Source: Prorocentrum cordatum (Eukaryota; Sar; Dinophyceae; Prorocentrales; Prorocentraceae). From it: DNA of 62,000 nt. Made by a program: the position numbers and the translations under genes. The notes under the pieces were generated by a model. The model worked only from the letters and a program-made list of their open reading frames with translations, ran no database searches and was not told the DNA's origin. This document shows, one piece after another, positions 26,303 through 37,652 of this stretch (position 1 is the first letter of the stretch; every line of letters begins with the position of its first letter). Location: the NCBI GenBank assembly GCA_963575745.1, contig CAUYUJ010003447.1, positions 890,728 through 952,727 on the forward strand. The letters are read 5' to 3'.

Positions 26303-28515
26303 GCCGTCAGGCCGAGGCAATTTTCAAATGCCTCGCCACCGCGGATTAGCGGTGCAGCCTGGGCTCCGTGTGGCACCGCCTGAATGCGGTGTGGGTCCGA
26401 TGATGTCACGCTCCTTATCCCGCCCGCGTTCCGGGTGCGATAAGGAACGGGCGGAGGGCGGCACTTCCCTCTGGGACGTTCGTGGTCGTTCGTTGTCGTC
26501 CTTCGTGTCTCGTTTCGTCGTCGTGTCCGTCGTCCCTTTTCCTCTTTGGGAGTTGCGGCACGGCCCTGGATTTGGTTCTGGGGTGGACGTTGTTTGCGCT
26601 GCTGGGCCGGAGAGTGACCTCCTCCCCGCCCTGCTGCCGCCGCTGTCGCCGTGTCCGTCGCCCTTTTCCTCTTTGGGAGTTGCGGCACGGCCCTGGATTA
26701 GGTTCCGGGGTGGACGTTGCTTGCGCTCCTGGGCCGGAGAGTGGCCCCCTCCCCGCCCTGCGGCCGCCGCTGTCGCCGTTGCAGCTGTCAGGCCAGGGCT
26801 TTTAGTGCCCTGCCACCTCGGCCAAGTGGTGCGGCCTGGGCGCGGGGAGACCCCAGTGGCACCTCCTGGTCTGAGGTGAACCGCCGTTGACGATCACGGA
26901 GGCGGGGCCCGCGGCTTCCCGCCTGTAACCTTTTGGTTGCAGTGCTCTTTGCCGCGGGCACACTGTTGCCGTGCTTGTGAGGGTGCGGGCGCTGGGCAAC
27001 GCTCTGTGTATTGTCCCGTGGGCGCCGATCCCGAACCCCCGTGCGCCATTTTGGCGCGGGGTGTAGGGCGGTCCTTGGTTTTGCTTTCTTTCCTTGATTT
27101 CCTCCCTAAGGCACTGGGAGCTGGCGCATTCTGCGTTTCTGGCTCTGGCGCTTTTGGGTGTTAGTCAAGGAAGGAGGCCAGAGGTCAGGTCCCAGCTTGT
27201 GCCCGTGTTCCCCTTTTTGCGCATGTGCCCTTGGTTTCGGCACGTTCGCCCGCGCTATGCTGAGCGCAACGGTTTTGTTCTGCCTGTTGGGCCGTCAACA
27301 CTCCTCCTCCTCCTCCTCCCCCCCCTCCTACTCCTCCGCCAAGATACAGCTCCACTTTATGAATGCGCATAACACGCTGGGGGATATTGTTGGTGTTGCA
27401 AGTCTGTTATGACACCCGTCGGCATATGGAGAACAATCACCGCAATAGGGCAAAGGGACGAGATGTGTGAACGGGGTAGGATGTCTGATGTGAGGCATGG
27501 CGCGAGCTTACCTAGATTGCCTCCCTCCTCGCCTCTCTCCGCCATCTCCCTCCACCGCCTCTTCTTTTCCTTCTCTTCATGCTCCTCGTCTCTTCTCCTC
27601 CCTCCGCCGCCATCTCCACGCCCGTGTCCTCAGCTTCGCATCCTCCCAAATCGTGTTTTGACAGTCCCGGGGCCCGGCGAGGCCAAAAAACGGCCAAATC
27701 CACCCCGTCGTGACAATTTCGCGTCGAGAGCATCACGACGAGAGCATGTCTAGACTTTCCTCTCCTCCTGATGCCCTCCCTCCGCCTCCTCATCCCATAC
27801 TCCCCCTTGCCCCCCATAGCGAGGGAAACGGGGACCCCAATCCCCGACGTTGGGGGGTGTTTCCGCTGGACGAACACATTGGGGCCCAACTCGAGGATAA
27901 GCGGTGGGGGGCGTCCTTGATAGGGGTGCGCCAATAGCACCCTGAAGGTGTATCCCCGAGTTTCCCATCTAGTCTGGGCGGCCGCATTTTTCTGGGAGAA
28001 CTCGGGGATTGCGAGGCGACGCTCGCTTGTGATCCCGCCCCCCGCGCCCTGCCTGGCCACACCTCGCGACCGCCGCGCATATGAACACAGAAAGCCCAGG
28101 CCTCAGTGCCTCTGCCGCCCCGTCATGGGGTCGATGACGTGCCCGTCGCTGTCCTCCCAGGGTCACGCGCCCCCCGCTCCCCCGCTCCACTCTCGGGGAC
28201 CTGCCAAGCCAGGCCTGCGCCCGCTCGGGGTCAGCCAAGAGTCACCATGTCGCAATCCACTGCTGCCTCCGCACCAGAGCTCCCAAACCCTGGTCAGCGA
28301 GGGCGGGGAGGGGGCCGCATCTGAAGTCGCCGAAGACGGGTACCTTTCTGCCTCCTCTCCTCAAATCTCACATTGCCCTACCAGGGTCGGTTGCATGATC
28401 TCGGGCGTGCCAAGCTGGTGGGGCCGTCTTGAAGCTGATTCAGATTCCAATATCCGACAGGCGCAAGACTAGCGACTAGCAGCCGAGATCTTGGGCCGCA
28501 TCAGTCAGCATCGAT

Positions 28516-28700
28516 TCGGGAAACCGGGTCGAATTGGAACGTGCGTGGGAGCGGCCTGCATCGGCAAGGGGTCGAGATAGAATCGTAGAATCGGATCGTC
28601 CGCGCCAACATAGGCACCAGGTCGCATCGGATCGTCGGAATATCAAAACCGAATCAGATCGGTCCTGCCAGGAGTCAATATCGAGTCGTCTCGATCGGAT
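28516..28700 (+). repeat. ATCGG-rich dispersed repeat, copy 3
   Basis: Colinear with 18035-18215. The flank downstream also matches loosely: both continue to a GATGACTGGCCA-like block and then ACTCAGAGCTCAG-like text, so the true repeat is longer than the ATCGG core. Confidence 0.6.
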
Positions 28701-30781
28701 CGAAATGGACTCTGCCTATACCATGCTGCCAAACTTCGCGCTTCGCGCTGCGCGAAGCGCGGAATCGTCGCGCTCTCGCGACGCCCCTATGGAGAAGAAT
28801 GACCAGCCAGCCCTAGCCGCACAGCTCGATGCGCTGCTATCTCCGCGCCCCTGCGGGCGACTCAGAGCTCAGGGGATCGAAGAGGAGAAAGAGGAGGGGA
28901 GCAGGCGGCGGCAGGGAAACGGTGTCGGGCCGCAGTCGAACTGACTCGAGCTTGAACCACAATTCAGGAGGATCTGGTCCTGTGCGACCTACGGTGCGCT
29001 GGACGAATCTGCGTTGGAAGATGGCCCCGAGTAGGAGGAGGAGGAGGAGGAGGAGGAGGAGGAGGAGGAGGAGGAGCACGGGGGGGTGGCCCCACATTAG
29101 CTGACCCATGGTGGCGCTGACCCTCGCTCGCGTGCGCCACGAGACCCTCTATCGAGGGCAGGCGGAGGCCGGGAGCGAACAGACAGATCCTGCCGCTCAT
29201 GGGGAGGGGGGAGGAGGAAGGCCCAGCGCCGATGCAAGAGGCCCGTGCGGACCTCCGACACGCGATGCTGCCTCGGTCGTATGCTAGCACGGATGACGGA
29301 TCCTCGAAGCTGGCGCGCGGGCGCCAAATAATCCCTGGATCGGGGAGCGTACCCCCCGAAACAGGAAGGCAGCGGCGCCAAACTCGGCGGCGGCGCGCGC
29401 CGCTTCTACACGGACACAGAACCCGCCGCTCATCCACGCGCTTCAATCCAGGTTTGCGCTTCCTCAACTTATGCAGATGATTCTTATCATTATTTTTCGA
29501 CTTCCCCCTGCCCTTTGGGCGTGAACTGGCCCATCTCAGCGCAAACCCAGCTCAGCCAATTTACGAAAGACGGCGCGGAGTTTTGCTTCGGGGCAATTTG
29601 CCCACCAACCTGGCTCGACCAATTTGCTTACGAGGCCACCTCCGAGACCGCCAGTGGCTCCCCAACCCGGCACTCTGGCTGAGCCCTGTTAGCGGTGAAC
29701 CCCGTCATCTGCCAGCTGATCCCCCCTCCTGGCGCCGCCCCCGGACGCTACAAGCAGGTAGAGCGCAGGAAGCCGCGGCCCATCCTTGTGAATGACCGTC
29801 ACGCGGCGGGGGCCGAACAGGCGGGACACCAAACTGAAGGCGATGACGGTGCCGAAGACGGCACGGGGGAGGCAGGGCACGGCCGGCCCCGTCCACATAT
29901 CTTCGTCCGCAAAATTCCGCCTCGTGCTGCTGCACTTCCTCCTACACCTTGGCCTCGCCGTCCTCCTCCTCCTCCTCCTCCTCCTCCTCCTCTTCCTCCT
30001 CCTCCTCCTCCTCCCCCTTCTCCTCCACCTTACCCTCCTCCCTCCCCCCTCATCATCCCGTTCCTCCCACTCCTCCCTCATCCACCGTGCTCTTCCTCAT
30101 CATCCTCCTCCCCCTACGCCCAACACCTCCTCCTCCTACCAACCACCCCCCTCGCTCTTCGTACCATCCTCTCCCACCAACTGCTCCGAGTTCTCCGGCT
30201 CCCCGTTCTCCCACACCCCCGCCTCCCCCCTCCCGGCACTCGCGCACATCCTGCTCCGCCTGCTTCCCATGACTGGTCTTCCTGCCGCCCCCACCCCTCG
30301 CCTCCCCCTCGTATGCGCGCTTGTCCTAGGAGATTCATATCCAGTCTCTCTCCTCGTCCCCCCCCTGCCTTCCTCGCCCGCCGTCCCCTTTCTCATCGCA
30401 CCCGCCTGGCGCTCCCCCACTCCTGCGGTTCTCTCCTCCACCGCCCCTTCCCCCTTCCCCCCGCCCCTTGCCACCTCCCGAGCCCCTCCGCTCTTCCCGT
30501 TCTCTCCACCACCCACCCTTGCCCAGCAAAGCCCCAGGAGAGCGAGGCATTGACAGTGCAGCCCGGCCTCCCACCTACATGCCTGCCTCGTGGTTCCGGG
30601 CAGGCAGCGCGGCCCGGCGGAAGGGGGCGAAGAGGGGAGAAGCAGGCAGACGACGACGAACGCCCAGGCGGGAGGCCAGGGCAGGCGGGGCGGGCGGGCA
30701 GGCAGAAAACGGGCCAGGCGGAAACAGCAGGCAGGAAGCAGGAGGAAAGGGAAGGGAGGGAAGCAAGGCAGGGGGGAGGAA

Positions 30782-30913
30782 GAGGAGGAGGAGGAGGAGG
30801 AGGAGGAGGAGGAGGAGGAGGAGGAGGAGGAGGAGGAGGAGGAGGAGGAATGGGAGGAGGAGGAGGAGGAGGAGGAGGAGGAGGAGGAGGAGGAGGAGGA
30901 GGAGGAGCAGCAG

Positions 30914-30978
<65 letters not shown>

Positions 30979-30985
30979 GCAGCAG
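30782..30985. repeat. Compound (GAG)n-(CAG)n microsatellite
   Basis: About 125 bp of GAG triplets (one AATGG interruption) run directly into about 80 bp of CAG/CAA triplets. In one plus frame this reads as poly-Glu then poly-Gln inside an open frame (30590-31378) that has no other recognisable domain. Confidence 0.95.
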
Positions 30986-31049
30986 GGCCGGGCCAGGGGC
31001 CAGGAGGGAAAGGCCACCCGCGACGAACCTACGGACGTTACGGCGGCGA

Positions 31050-31195
31050 CAGAGGGGGCCAGTGTGGGCGTCGGGAAGGGCGTCGGGGGGGGGGGTCGTG
31101 GGCGTAAGGGCGACGAGAAGGGCGTCGGCGGGGTCGGCCGTGGGCGCCGGGAAAGGCGTCGGGAAGGGCGTCGGGAAGGGCGTCGGGGGGGGGGC
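31050..31195 (+). repeat. GGGCGTCGG minisatellite
   Basis: Repeated GGGCGTCGGGAAGGGCGTCG-type units of about 12 bp, with a central interruption by GGCCGTGGGCGCC. Confidence 0.75.
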
Positions 31196-31395
31196 CTGAC
31201 CGAACCCAGCACGCTGCGGCTTGGTGGGGAGAAACCTCTGCGGTATCACCCACAGCCCCGCCGAAGAAGGGGCGGCCGGCAGTGCGGGGGGGCGCCGGCA
31301 CGCCATCCGCGAGAAGGGACACGGGGGAGGCCCCCGTGCTGCCCAGCCAAGGCGGGGGGAGTGGGCAGGGGGCGTTAAGCAGCGCCCGGCGGCGC

Positions 31396-31720
31396 TCACA
31401 CGGCGTCCGCCGTGGAGGCCGCCGTGGCCGCGGCCAGGCGGGCCACGACCACTCCCGCCCCTCCAGGCTGTGTCTGGAGGCGCCGCAACACTGCCCGCGC
31501 GTTCTCCCTATGCAGGGAGACGGAGAGTCGCTGGGCGTGTTGGTCCGCTACCAAAGCGGCGTCTTCCCCCGTGGCGTCAGCCACCCGCTTGGCCAGGACC
31601 CCGAAGGCCCTGCGCGCCTCGCGGCCCCACCCGCCGCCATGGGCCTCCACCACCATGGGGATGAATATGAAGCCCTGCTCCGCGCACAGCCGCGCGGTGT
31701 CCTGGTGCTGCCCCACTCCC
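31396..31720 (-). pseudogene. C-terminal tail of a second LINE-type RT protein
   Basis: The minus-strand frame carries residues AEQGFIFIPMVVEAHGGGWG, then ARRAFGVLAKRVADATGED, then QRLSVSLHRENARAVLRRL, and stops at 31396. This F-P-[MF]-V-x-E-x-x-G-G-W followed by R-Q-R-[LI]-S-V-x-L-x-R-x-N-A pattern resembles the C-terminus of many R4/Dong-like and algal LINE RT proteins. The frame stays open upstream to 32397, but that part is unrelated, low-complexity sequence. The element is therefore 5'-truncated at roughly 31720 and only its last 100 or so codons remain. The family call rests on remembered pattern similarity. Confidence 0.5.
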
Positions 31721-32944
31721 GCATCGCCCCCGCCTCCTCCTCTCCTTCTGTGGGGGGGAAGGAAGACACCGGTACCGCTACTCCCCAACACTCCAGGGGT
31801 GCGTTCCGACCAAGATTTATCGACGGCCTTCTGCTGGCACCCTGGGCCTCGAGAACCTCTGGAAACGTCCGGAGACGACCGACAACTTTCGAAAACTTCC
31901 ATCGGTGCCCATGAATTTGCGTCGGGTCTCTCCTCGTGGGCGTCGCCTCCTGGCGCTTCCCTTGCACAGGGGGCAGGGGGGCCGATCCTGAAGCCAGAGA
32001 TCTTTTGTGAGACCCCTGAAGCTGGGTATTCCATGGAAGAGTTCGCTTGAGACTTGCATGGCCAGTGATCCCAGGGAAGAGTTCCCACAAGTTGTAGAAT
32101 GGCTCCCAGAGGGTGGCCCTGGGTCTTGCGCAGCCCCGGATGTAAACCCGTGGGGTAGGGGGGCCGACTCCTTGCCTCCCCCGGGGATGGAGCCCGCGAC
32201 GAGCAGCACCTGGTACCCGAGGCCGCCGCCGCCCTCGGGAAGGGTCGGTCTGCCGCCACCGTCGCCGCCGGTGGTCGCCAGTCGCCGCTCCTCCGCTGCT
32301 CCTGCGCCGCTGCTCGAACTCCAAAGAGAGAGAGAGAGAGAGGGAGCTCCGACGACGGGTTTTCCTCGATGTTGCCTCGATCGTCGCGAGCGGACATTTC
32401 ATCTGAGCGACTTCAGTTCGTCTCGACGACTCGTCCTTCTTTTGTCATACTGAACCAACGTGACGTCACCCGCCAACCGCACTACGCTATGCTGCGTTCC
32501 TGTACCATCCTACCCGACACGCTATCTACCCGCTCAGTCGTGCAATCACTTCATAAAGGCCCCATTCAAAGGAGATGAGCTTTGCCTCAAACGAGCTGCG
32601 GAGAGGTCCCGGGGATGGACAGACCCCCCCTGGAAAATAACGGCCACGGCGCCCTCGCGAAAACCGAAAACGGACAATTCACTAATCGACGTGTCACTGT
32701 TGGGGGTTCTGTCCACCCCCGAAGGTCCCAAGAAGAGCTCTTCGACGACGTCCCCATCTCTTCTTGCCGAAAGTTCTTCCTCGATTTCGGCCCGTGGGCC
32801 CGTTGTCAGGCCCCGGGCCCATCAACATGGATCCAGGGCGCAAGGCTTCCCCTGGGGGGGGGGGGGGAGGTCAGGACCTCTAGGACCGCGGATTGAACAG
32901 GTCATGTCGGAGAATGTCCGGGGAGGTCATCCAGATCGCCTGAC

Positions 32945-33265
32945 TTCGCGCATCGTGCCCCGCGATGCGAGACGCGCGAGTACCTCGTCGCGCCCCCTGC
33001 GCCGCCCCCACTGGAGGGGGGCAGAACTCTGTGGCCCAGAAATTGAAAGCGACGCGCAAAGCGCGGTTTTCTTCGCGCCCCTTTGGGCGACCTAGAAGAG
33101 GAACGGAGGTACAGAGGAACAACCATACGCGTAATCACTTCGCGCGTCGTGCCCCGCGATGCGCGACGCGCGCGCGCATCTTCGCGCCCTCGCGCGGCCC
33201 CCCTGAAGAAGGGTAGCTCTCTGGCCCAGACCGCGATGCGCGAGGCGCGGCCATTTGTCGCGCCT
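32945..33265. repeat. Tandem repeat with palindromic GCGCGTC cores
   Basis: CGCGCATCGTGCCCCGCGATG (as 32947 on) recurs near 33143 as CGCGTCGTGCCCCGCGATGC and partly near 33229 as CCGCGATGCGCGAGGCGCGG. Each core can fold on itself (CGCGCGTCG against CGACGCGCG). Each is followed by a GCGCCCCCTGCGCCGCCC- or GCGCCCTCGCGCGGCCC-like block and a CTCTGTGGCCCAGA or CTCTCTGGCCCAGA block. Confidence 0.65.
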
Positions 33266-33532
33266 CTTGGGGGAGGGGGAGGGATGTATTCGCCCCCGAC
33301 GCTTCTAAGAAGCCCCCCTGGCCTCCCAGAGGCCTCCCAAAAAGGCCCGCAATAGCCGCAAAGGAAAGGGAGCCCCAAACAAGAAATAACGACACGCAGG
33401 AAGCGCGGTGGGACGCGACAAACAATGCACACGAAACCAGAAGCCATATATGTCCTATTGCCAGGGTCGGCGGAAGGGGGCAAGCCTCTCGAAGAGAGGA
33501 ACACAAACCTCCATGAACATAGACTGCGGGAT

Positions 33533-33698
33533 GTCCGCGCGGATATGTTTGGTCGGCGCTGGACCCCCCAGACGACGCCTCCTCTGGAGCCGGTTCCTTT
33601 TCCGCGATAGCGGCCATCACCTGCCCCCCCCCCCCCAGGCGCGCACAGCCCGACAGGGGGGGCCCGGCGCCGATCCAAAAACTCCGCGCGTAGCGCCG
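33533..33698. repeat. Inverted repeat, MITE-like, with a single-arm copy at 4738-4776
   Basis: The left arm (33533-33575: TCCGCGCGGATATGTTTGG, then TCGGCGCTGGACCCCCC) is the imperfect reverse complement of 33655-33698 (GGGGGGCCCGGCGCCGATCC, then AAAAACTCCGCGCG). About 80 bp separate the arms. A related single arm at 4738-4776 reads TCCGCGCGGAATGTGTTGAT, then CGGCGCTGGACCCCCAGAC. No target duplication was identified. Confidence 0.5.
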
Positions 33699-33808
33699 AA
33701 AGTGTATGTTGATGCAGTTGTTCCCCACATGTTTCGTGGGGTTTTGGTTTTCATCTCTGCCGCGTCGCACCCGCGTCTCCTCACACACACCTCCCCTCCC
33801 CCCCACAC

Positions 33809-33950
33809 ACACACAGCACAGCACAGCTCAGCACAGTTCAGCACAGCTCAGCTCAGCACAGCACAGTTCAGCATGGCACAGCACAGCTCACCGCAGCACA
33901 GCACAGCACAGCACGGCACAGCTCAGCTCAACTCGGCACAACACAACATA
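33809..33950 (+). repeat. CAGCA/CAGCT pentanucleotide array
   Basis: About 140 bp of 5-bp units CAGCA, CAGCT, CAGTT and CGGCA. Confidence 0.9.
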
Positions 33951-34084
33951 CTGGGCACCCACGTGAGACACACGTTCCGATACGGCCGCACACGCATCAT
34001 ACAAGACGTGCGTGCAGGATCCGGAGTGGATGGCAGGAGGCTCTATGCAGGCCATGGCGCAAGGCACGGCACGCGTGACACTTT

Positions 34085-34374
34085 CTCAACACCAGGGGGG
34101 TGCGCAGGGGGTGGTCCCTCAGCGCGGTCTCTATGCGTGCCAGGGTCGGAGAGCGTGGCAGGGGTGGCATTTTCTCGACACCAGAGAGGGTGCGCAGGGG
34201 GTGGTCCTTCAGCGCGGTCTCTATGCGCGCCAGGGTCGGAAGGGCGTCGCAGGTGTGGCACTTTTCTCGACACCAGACAGGGTGCGCAGGGGGTGGTCCC
34301 TCAACGCGGTCTCTATGCGTGCCAGGGTCGGAGAGCGTGGCAGGAGTGGCATTTTCTCGACACCAGAGAGTGTG
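34085..34374 (+). repeat. Repeat of about 92 bp, three copies, related to the 79-bp satellite
   Basis: GGTCTCTATGCGTGCCAGGG recurs at about 34126, 34217 and 34310. Each unit also has GGAGAGCGTGGCAGG, TCTCGACACCAGA and GTGCGCAGGGGGTGG, which correspond to CAAAGCGTGGCAGGCG, TCCTCGACACCACAGG and GCGCGCTGGGGGTGG in the 79-bp unit next door. The two arrays share an origin. Confidence 0.8.
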
Positions 34375-36405
34375 CACATCCTCGACACCACAGGGGGCGC
34401 GCTGGGGGTGGGGTCGATATCGGTTTCGGGCTCGCAAAGCGTGGCAGACGAGCACATCCTTGACACCACAGGGGGCGCGCTGGGGGTGGGGTCGTTATCC
34501 GTTTCGGGCTCGCAAAGCATGGCAGGCGTGGCACATCGTCGACACCACAGGAGGCGTGCTCGGGGTGGGGTCGCTATCCGTTTCGGGCTCGCAAAGCGTG
34601 GCAGGCGTGGCACATCCTCGACACCACAGGGGGCGCGCTCGGGGTGGGGTCGCTACCCGCTTCGGGCTCGCAAAACGTGGCAGGCGTGGCACATCCTCGA
34701 CACCACAGGTGGGCGCGCTCGGGGTGGGATCGTTGTCCGTTTCGGGCTCGCAAAGCGTGGCAGGCGTGGCACATCCTCGGCACCACAAGGGGGCGCGCTG
34801 GGGGTGGGGTCGCTATCCGTTTCGGGCTCGCAAAGCGTGGCAGGCGTGGCACATCCTCGACACCACAGGGGGCGCGCTGGGGGTGGGGTCGCTATCCGTT
34901 TCGGGCTCGCAAAGCGTCGTGGCACATCCTCGCAATCCGCGCTCGCAAAGGCAGGCGTGGCACATCCTCGACACCACAGGGGGCGCGCTGGGGGTGGGGT
35001 CGCTATCCGTTTCGGGCTCGCAAAGCGTGGCAGGCGTGGCACATCCTCGACACCACAGGGGGCGCGCTGGGGGTGGGGTCGCTATCCGTTTCGGGCTCGC
35101 AAAGCGTGGCAGGCGTGGCACATCCTCGACACCACAGGGGGCGCGCTGGGGGTGGGGTCGCTATCCGCTTCGGGCTCGCAAAGCGTGGCAGGCGTGGCAC
35201 ATCCTCGACACCACAGGGGGCGCGCTGGGGGTGGGGCCGCTATCCGTTTCGGGCTCGCAAAGCGTGGCAGGCGTGGCACATCCTCGACACCACAGGGGGC
35301 GCGCTGGGGGTGGGGTCGCTATCCGTTTCGGGCTCGCAAAGCGTGGCAGGCGTGGCACATCCTCGACACCACAGGGGGCGCGCTGGGGGTGGGGTCGCTA
35401 TCCGTTTCGGGCTCGCCAAGCGTGGCAGGCGTGGCACATCCTCGACACCACAGGGGGCGCGCTGGGGGTGGGGTCGCTATCCGTTTCGGGCTCGCAAAGC
35501 GTGGCAGGCGTGGCACATCCTCGACACCACAGGGGGCGCGCTGGGGGGTGGGCGCGGCTGGGCGCGCCGGGGTGGGGTCGCTATCCGTTTCGGGCTCGCA
35601 AAGCGTGGCAGGCGTGGCACATCCTCGACACCACAGGGGGCGCGCTGGGGGTGGGGTCGCTATCCGTTTCGGGCTCGCAAAGCGTGGCAGGCGTGGCACA
35701 TCCTCGACACCACATGGGGTCGCGTCGGGCTCGCAAAGCGTGGCAGGCGGCACATCCTCGACACCACAGGGGGCGCGCTGGGGGTGGGGCCGCTATCCGT
35801 TTCGGGCTCGCAAAGCGTGGCAGGCGTGGCACATCCTCGACACCACAGGGGGCGCGCTGGGGGTGGGGTCGCTATCCGTTCGGTCTCGCAAAGCGTGGCG
35901 GGCGTGGCACATCCTCGACACCACAAGGGGCGCGCTCGGGGTGGGGTCGCTATCCGTTTCGGGCTGGCAAAGCGTGGCAAGCGCGGCACATCCTCGACAT
36001 CACAAAGGGCGCGCTGGGGTCGCTATCCGGGCTCGCAAGGCGTGGCAGGCGTGGCACATCCTTGACACCACAAGGCGTGGCACATCCTCGACACCACAAG
36101 GGGGTGGGGTCGCTATCCGTTTCGGGCTCGCAAAGCGTGGCAGGCGTGGCACATCCTCGACACCACAGGGGGCGCGCTGGGGGTGGGGTCGCTATCCGTT
36201 TCGGGCTCGCAAAGCGTGGCAGGCGTGGCACATCCTCGACACCACAGGGGGCGCGCTGGGGGTGGGGTCGCTATCCGTTTCGGGCTCGCAAAGCGTGGCA
36301 GGCGTGGCACATCCTCGACACCACAGGGGGCGCGCTGGGGGGGGGGGGGGGGGGTCGCTATCCGTTTCGGGCTCGCAAAGCGTGGCAGGCGTGGCACATC
36401 CTCGA
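34375..36405 (+). repeat. 79-bp satellite, about 27 copies
   Basis: The unit contains GGGTCGCTATCCGTTTCGGG, CTCGCAAAGCGTGGCAGGCG, TGGCACATCCTCGACACCAC and AGGGGGCGCGCTGGGGGTG, with an exact 79-bp step over most of its length (35039, 35118, 35197, 35276 and so on for the CACATCCTCGA core). Truncated units occur near 34921, 35750 and 36053-36110, and a G-run expansion near 36345. Since 79 = 3x26+1 and the unit has no plus-strand stop, all three plus frames stay open (up to 911 codons). On the minus strand the same 65-residue frame reappears every 79 bp. No protein is implied. Confidence 0.95.
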
Positions 36406-36429
36406 ATCCTTGATTTTAAAACGATTTCG

Positions 36430-37230
36430 ATCGAAGGGGCGACGACGACGACGACCGCGACGACGACGACGTCGGCGACTACGACGAAGACGACGACAAC
36501 GACCACCATTCCCCTCCCTCCATTCCCTCCTTCCCCTTTCTCCACTCCCTCCCTCCATTCCTTCCCCTCCCCTCCCGAGGCATGCGGAGGACTTGAGAGG
36601 AGGAGGAGAAGGAGGAGGAGGGGAGGAAGAGGAGGAAGAGGAGGAGGAGGAGGAGGAGGAGGAGGAGTTGAGAGGAGTGCGGAGCAGTTGCGAGGAGGAG
36701 GAGTTGAGAGGAGGGCGGAGGAGTTCAGAGGAGCGCGGGGGATTTGAGAGGAGTGCGGAGGTGTTGAAACGAGTGTGGAGGAGATGGGAGGAGGAGTTGA
36801 GAGGAGTGCGGAGGAGTCCAGAAGGATGAGTACAGAAGGAGGTGAGAGGATGAGTTGAGAGGAGTTCGGAGGAGTTGAGGGAAGTGCGGAGGAATTCAGA
36901 GGAGTGTGGAGGAGTTGAGAGGATTGGGTGGGACGAGGAGGAGGAGGAGGAGGAGGAGGAGGAGGAGGAGGAGTAGGAGGACGACGACGACGACGACGAC
37001 GATGACCAAGAGTGCGGCGACGAGTACGACGAGCACTACGAGTACAACGAGTACGACGACGACGAGTGCGACGACGAGTGTGACGAGCACGACGACGAAT
37101 GCGAAGACGAATACGATGGCGAGGTACGACGACGAGTACGATGACGAGTAAGACGATAGAACGGCAACGAGTACGACGACGAGTACGACGAGTACGACGA
37201 CGAGTACGACAAGTACGACGACGATTCGCG
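36430..37230. repeat. GAC, CTCC/GAG and GAGTTGAGAGGAG-type arrays
   Basis: GACGAC triplets (36437-36510), CCCTCC-rich (36515-36575), GAGGAG triplets (36598-36665), 15-27 bp repeats of GGAGGAGTTGAGAGGAGTG (36665-36925), GAG triplets (36935-36970), then GACGAC/GAGTACGAC units to 37230. The whole 800 bp is low complexity with no gene. Confidence 0.85.
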
Positions 37231-37419
37231 ACGAGGGTTTAGAACGCAGGATTGTGCATAGATGATAATGACAAGCAAACACATAAGATACACAAATCAG
37301 TATGTGGAGTTCCTCGGTAGCGTAATTTCAGAGGCCACTGGCCGAGCCCGCACCGCAGACGAGAAGGAGACGGGCGGGGCCAGGACGAGGTACTTCCGCG
37401 TTCTCGTCCTCTCCTCCTC

Positions 37420-37650
37420 CTCCCCCTCCGCCTCCTCCTCCTCCTGCACTTCCTCCTCATACTCGTGTTCCTACTCCTACTCCTACTCCTGCTCTCTCCT
37501 CATCCTCCTCCTCCTCCTCCTCCTGCTCCTCCTCCTCCTCCTCATCCGTCTCCTCCTCCTCCTCCTCCTCCGCGCCCGCGCGCACGACGACGATGAGCGA
37601 CGAGCGACGAGCGACGACGACGACGACGACGGCGGCGACGACGACGACGC
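37420..37650. repeat. CTC array followed by GAGCGAC/GAC array
   Basis: CTC/TCC triplets to about 37572, then CGCGCGCACGACGACGATG and GAGCGACGAGCGACGAC units. The latter block recurs at 38527-38665, outside the inverted minisatellite arms. Confidence 0.85.
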
Positions 37651-37652
37651 GA

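Larger units (their letters stand above)
24431..31395. other. Gene-free stretch with microsatellites and dispersed repeats
   Basis: Nothing recognisable as a gene. It holds dispersed repeat A copy 2 (25148-25240), a CTC array (26236-26302), a short duplicated block with GGAGTTGCGGCACGGCCC at about 26551 and again at 26676, a CTC tract at 27300-27325, ATCGG-rich repeat copy 3 (28516-28700), GAG arrays (29035-29077), CTC arrays (29960-30025), and the GAG+CAG compound array with GGGCGTCGG repeats (30782-31195). Confidence 0.5.
31721..33800. other. No intact gene; palindromic repeats and an inverted repeat
   Basis: Holds a short GA run (32326-32341), a 190-bp-scale tandem repeat with palindromic cores (32945-33265), and a MITE-like inverted repeat (33533-33698). 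No protein domain was seen. Confidence 0.5.

Noticed and set aside
27047-27060. Third spliced leader relic (GCCATTTTGGC)
   Set aside because: Only the central bases match; the flanks (CGTGC before, GCGGGG after) differ from the leader.
30590-31378. Protein with poly-Glu followed by poly-Gln
   Set aside because: The open frame exists only because the GAG and CAG arrays and the GGGCGTCGG minisatellite lack stops. No other domain.
32945-36405. CRISPR array
   Set aside because: The repeats are contiguous tandem units without distinct spacers, and the DNA is eukaryotic nuclear.
34012-36829. Plus-strand open frames of 911 and 909 codons
   Set aside because: They are two frames of the same 79-bp satellite. 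The same peptide cycles through all frames because the unit is one base longer than a multiple of three.
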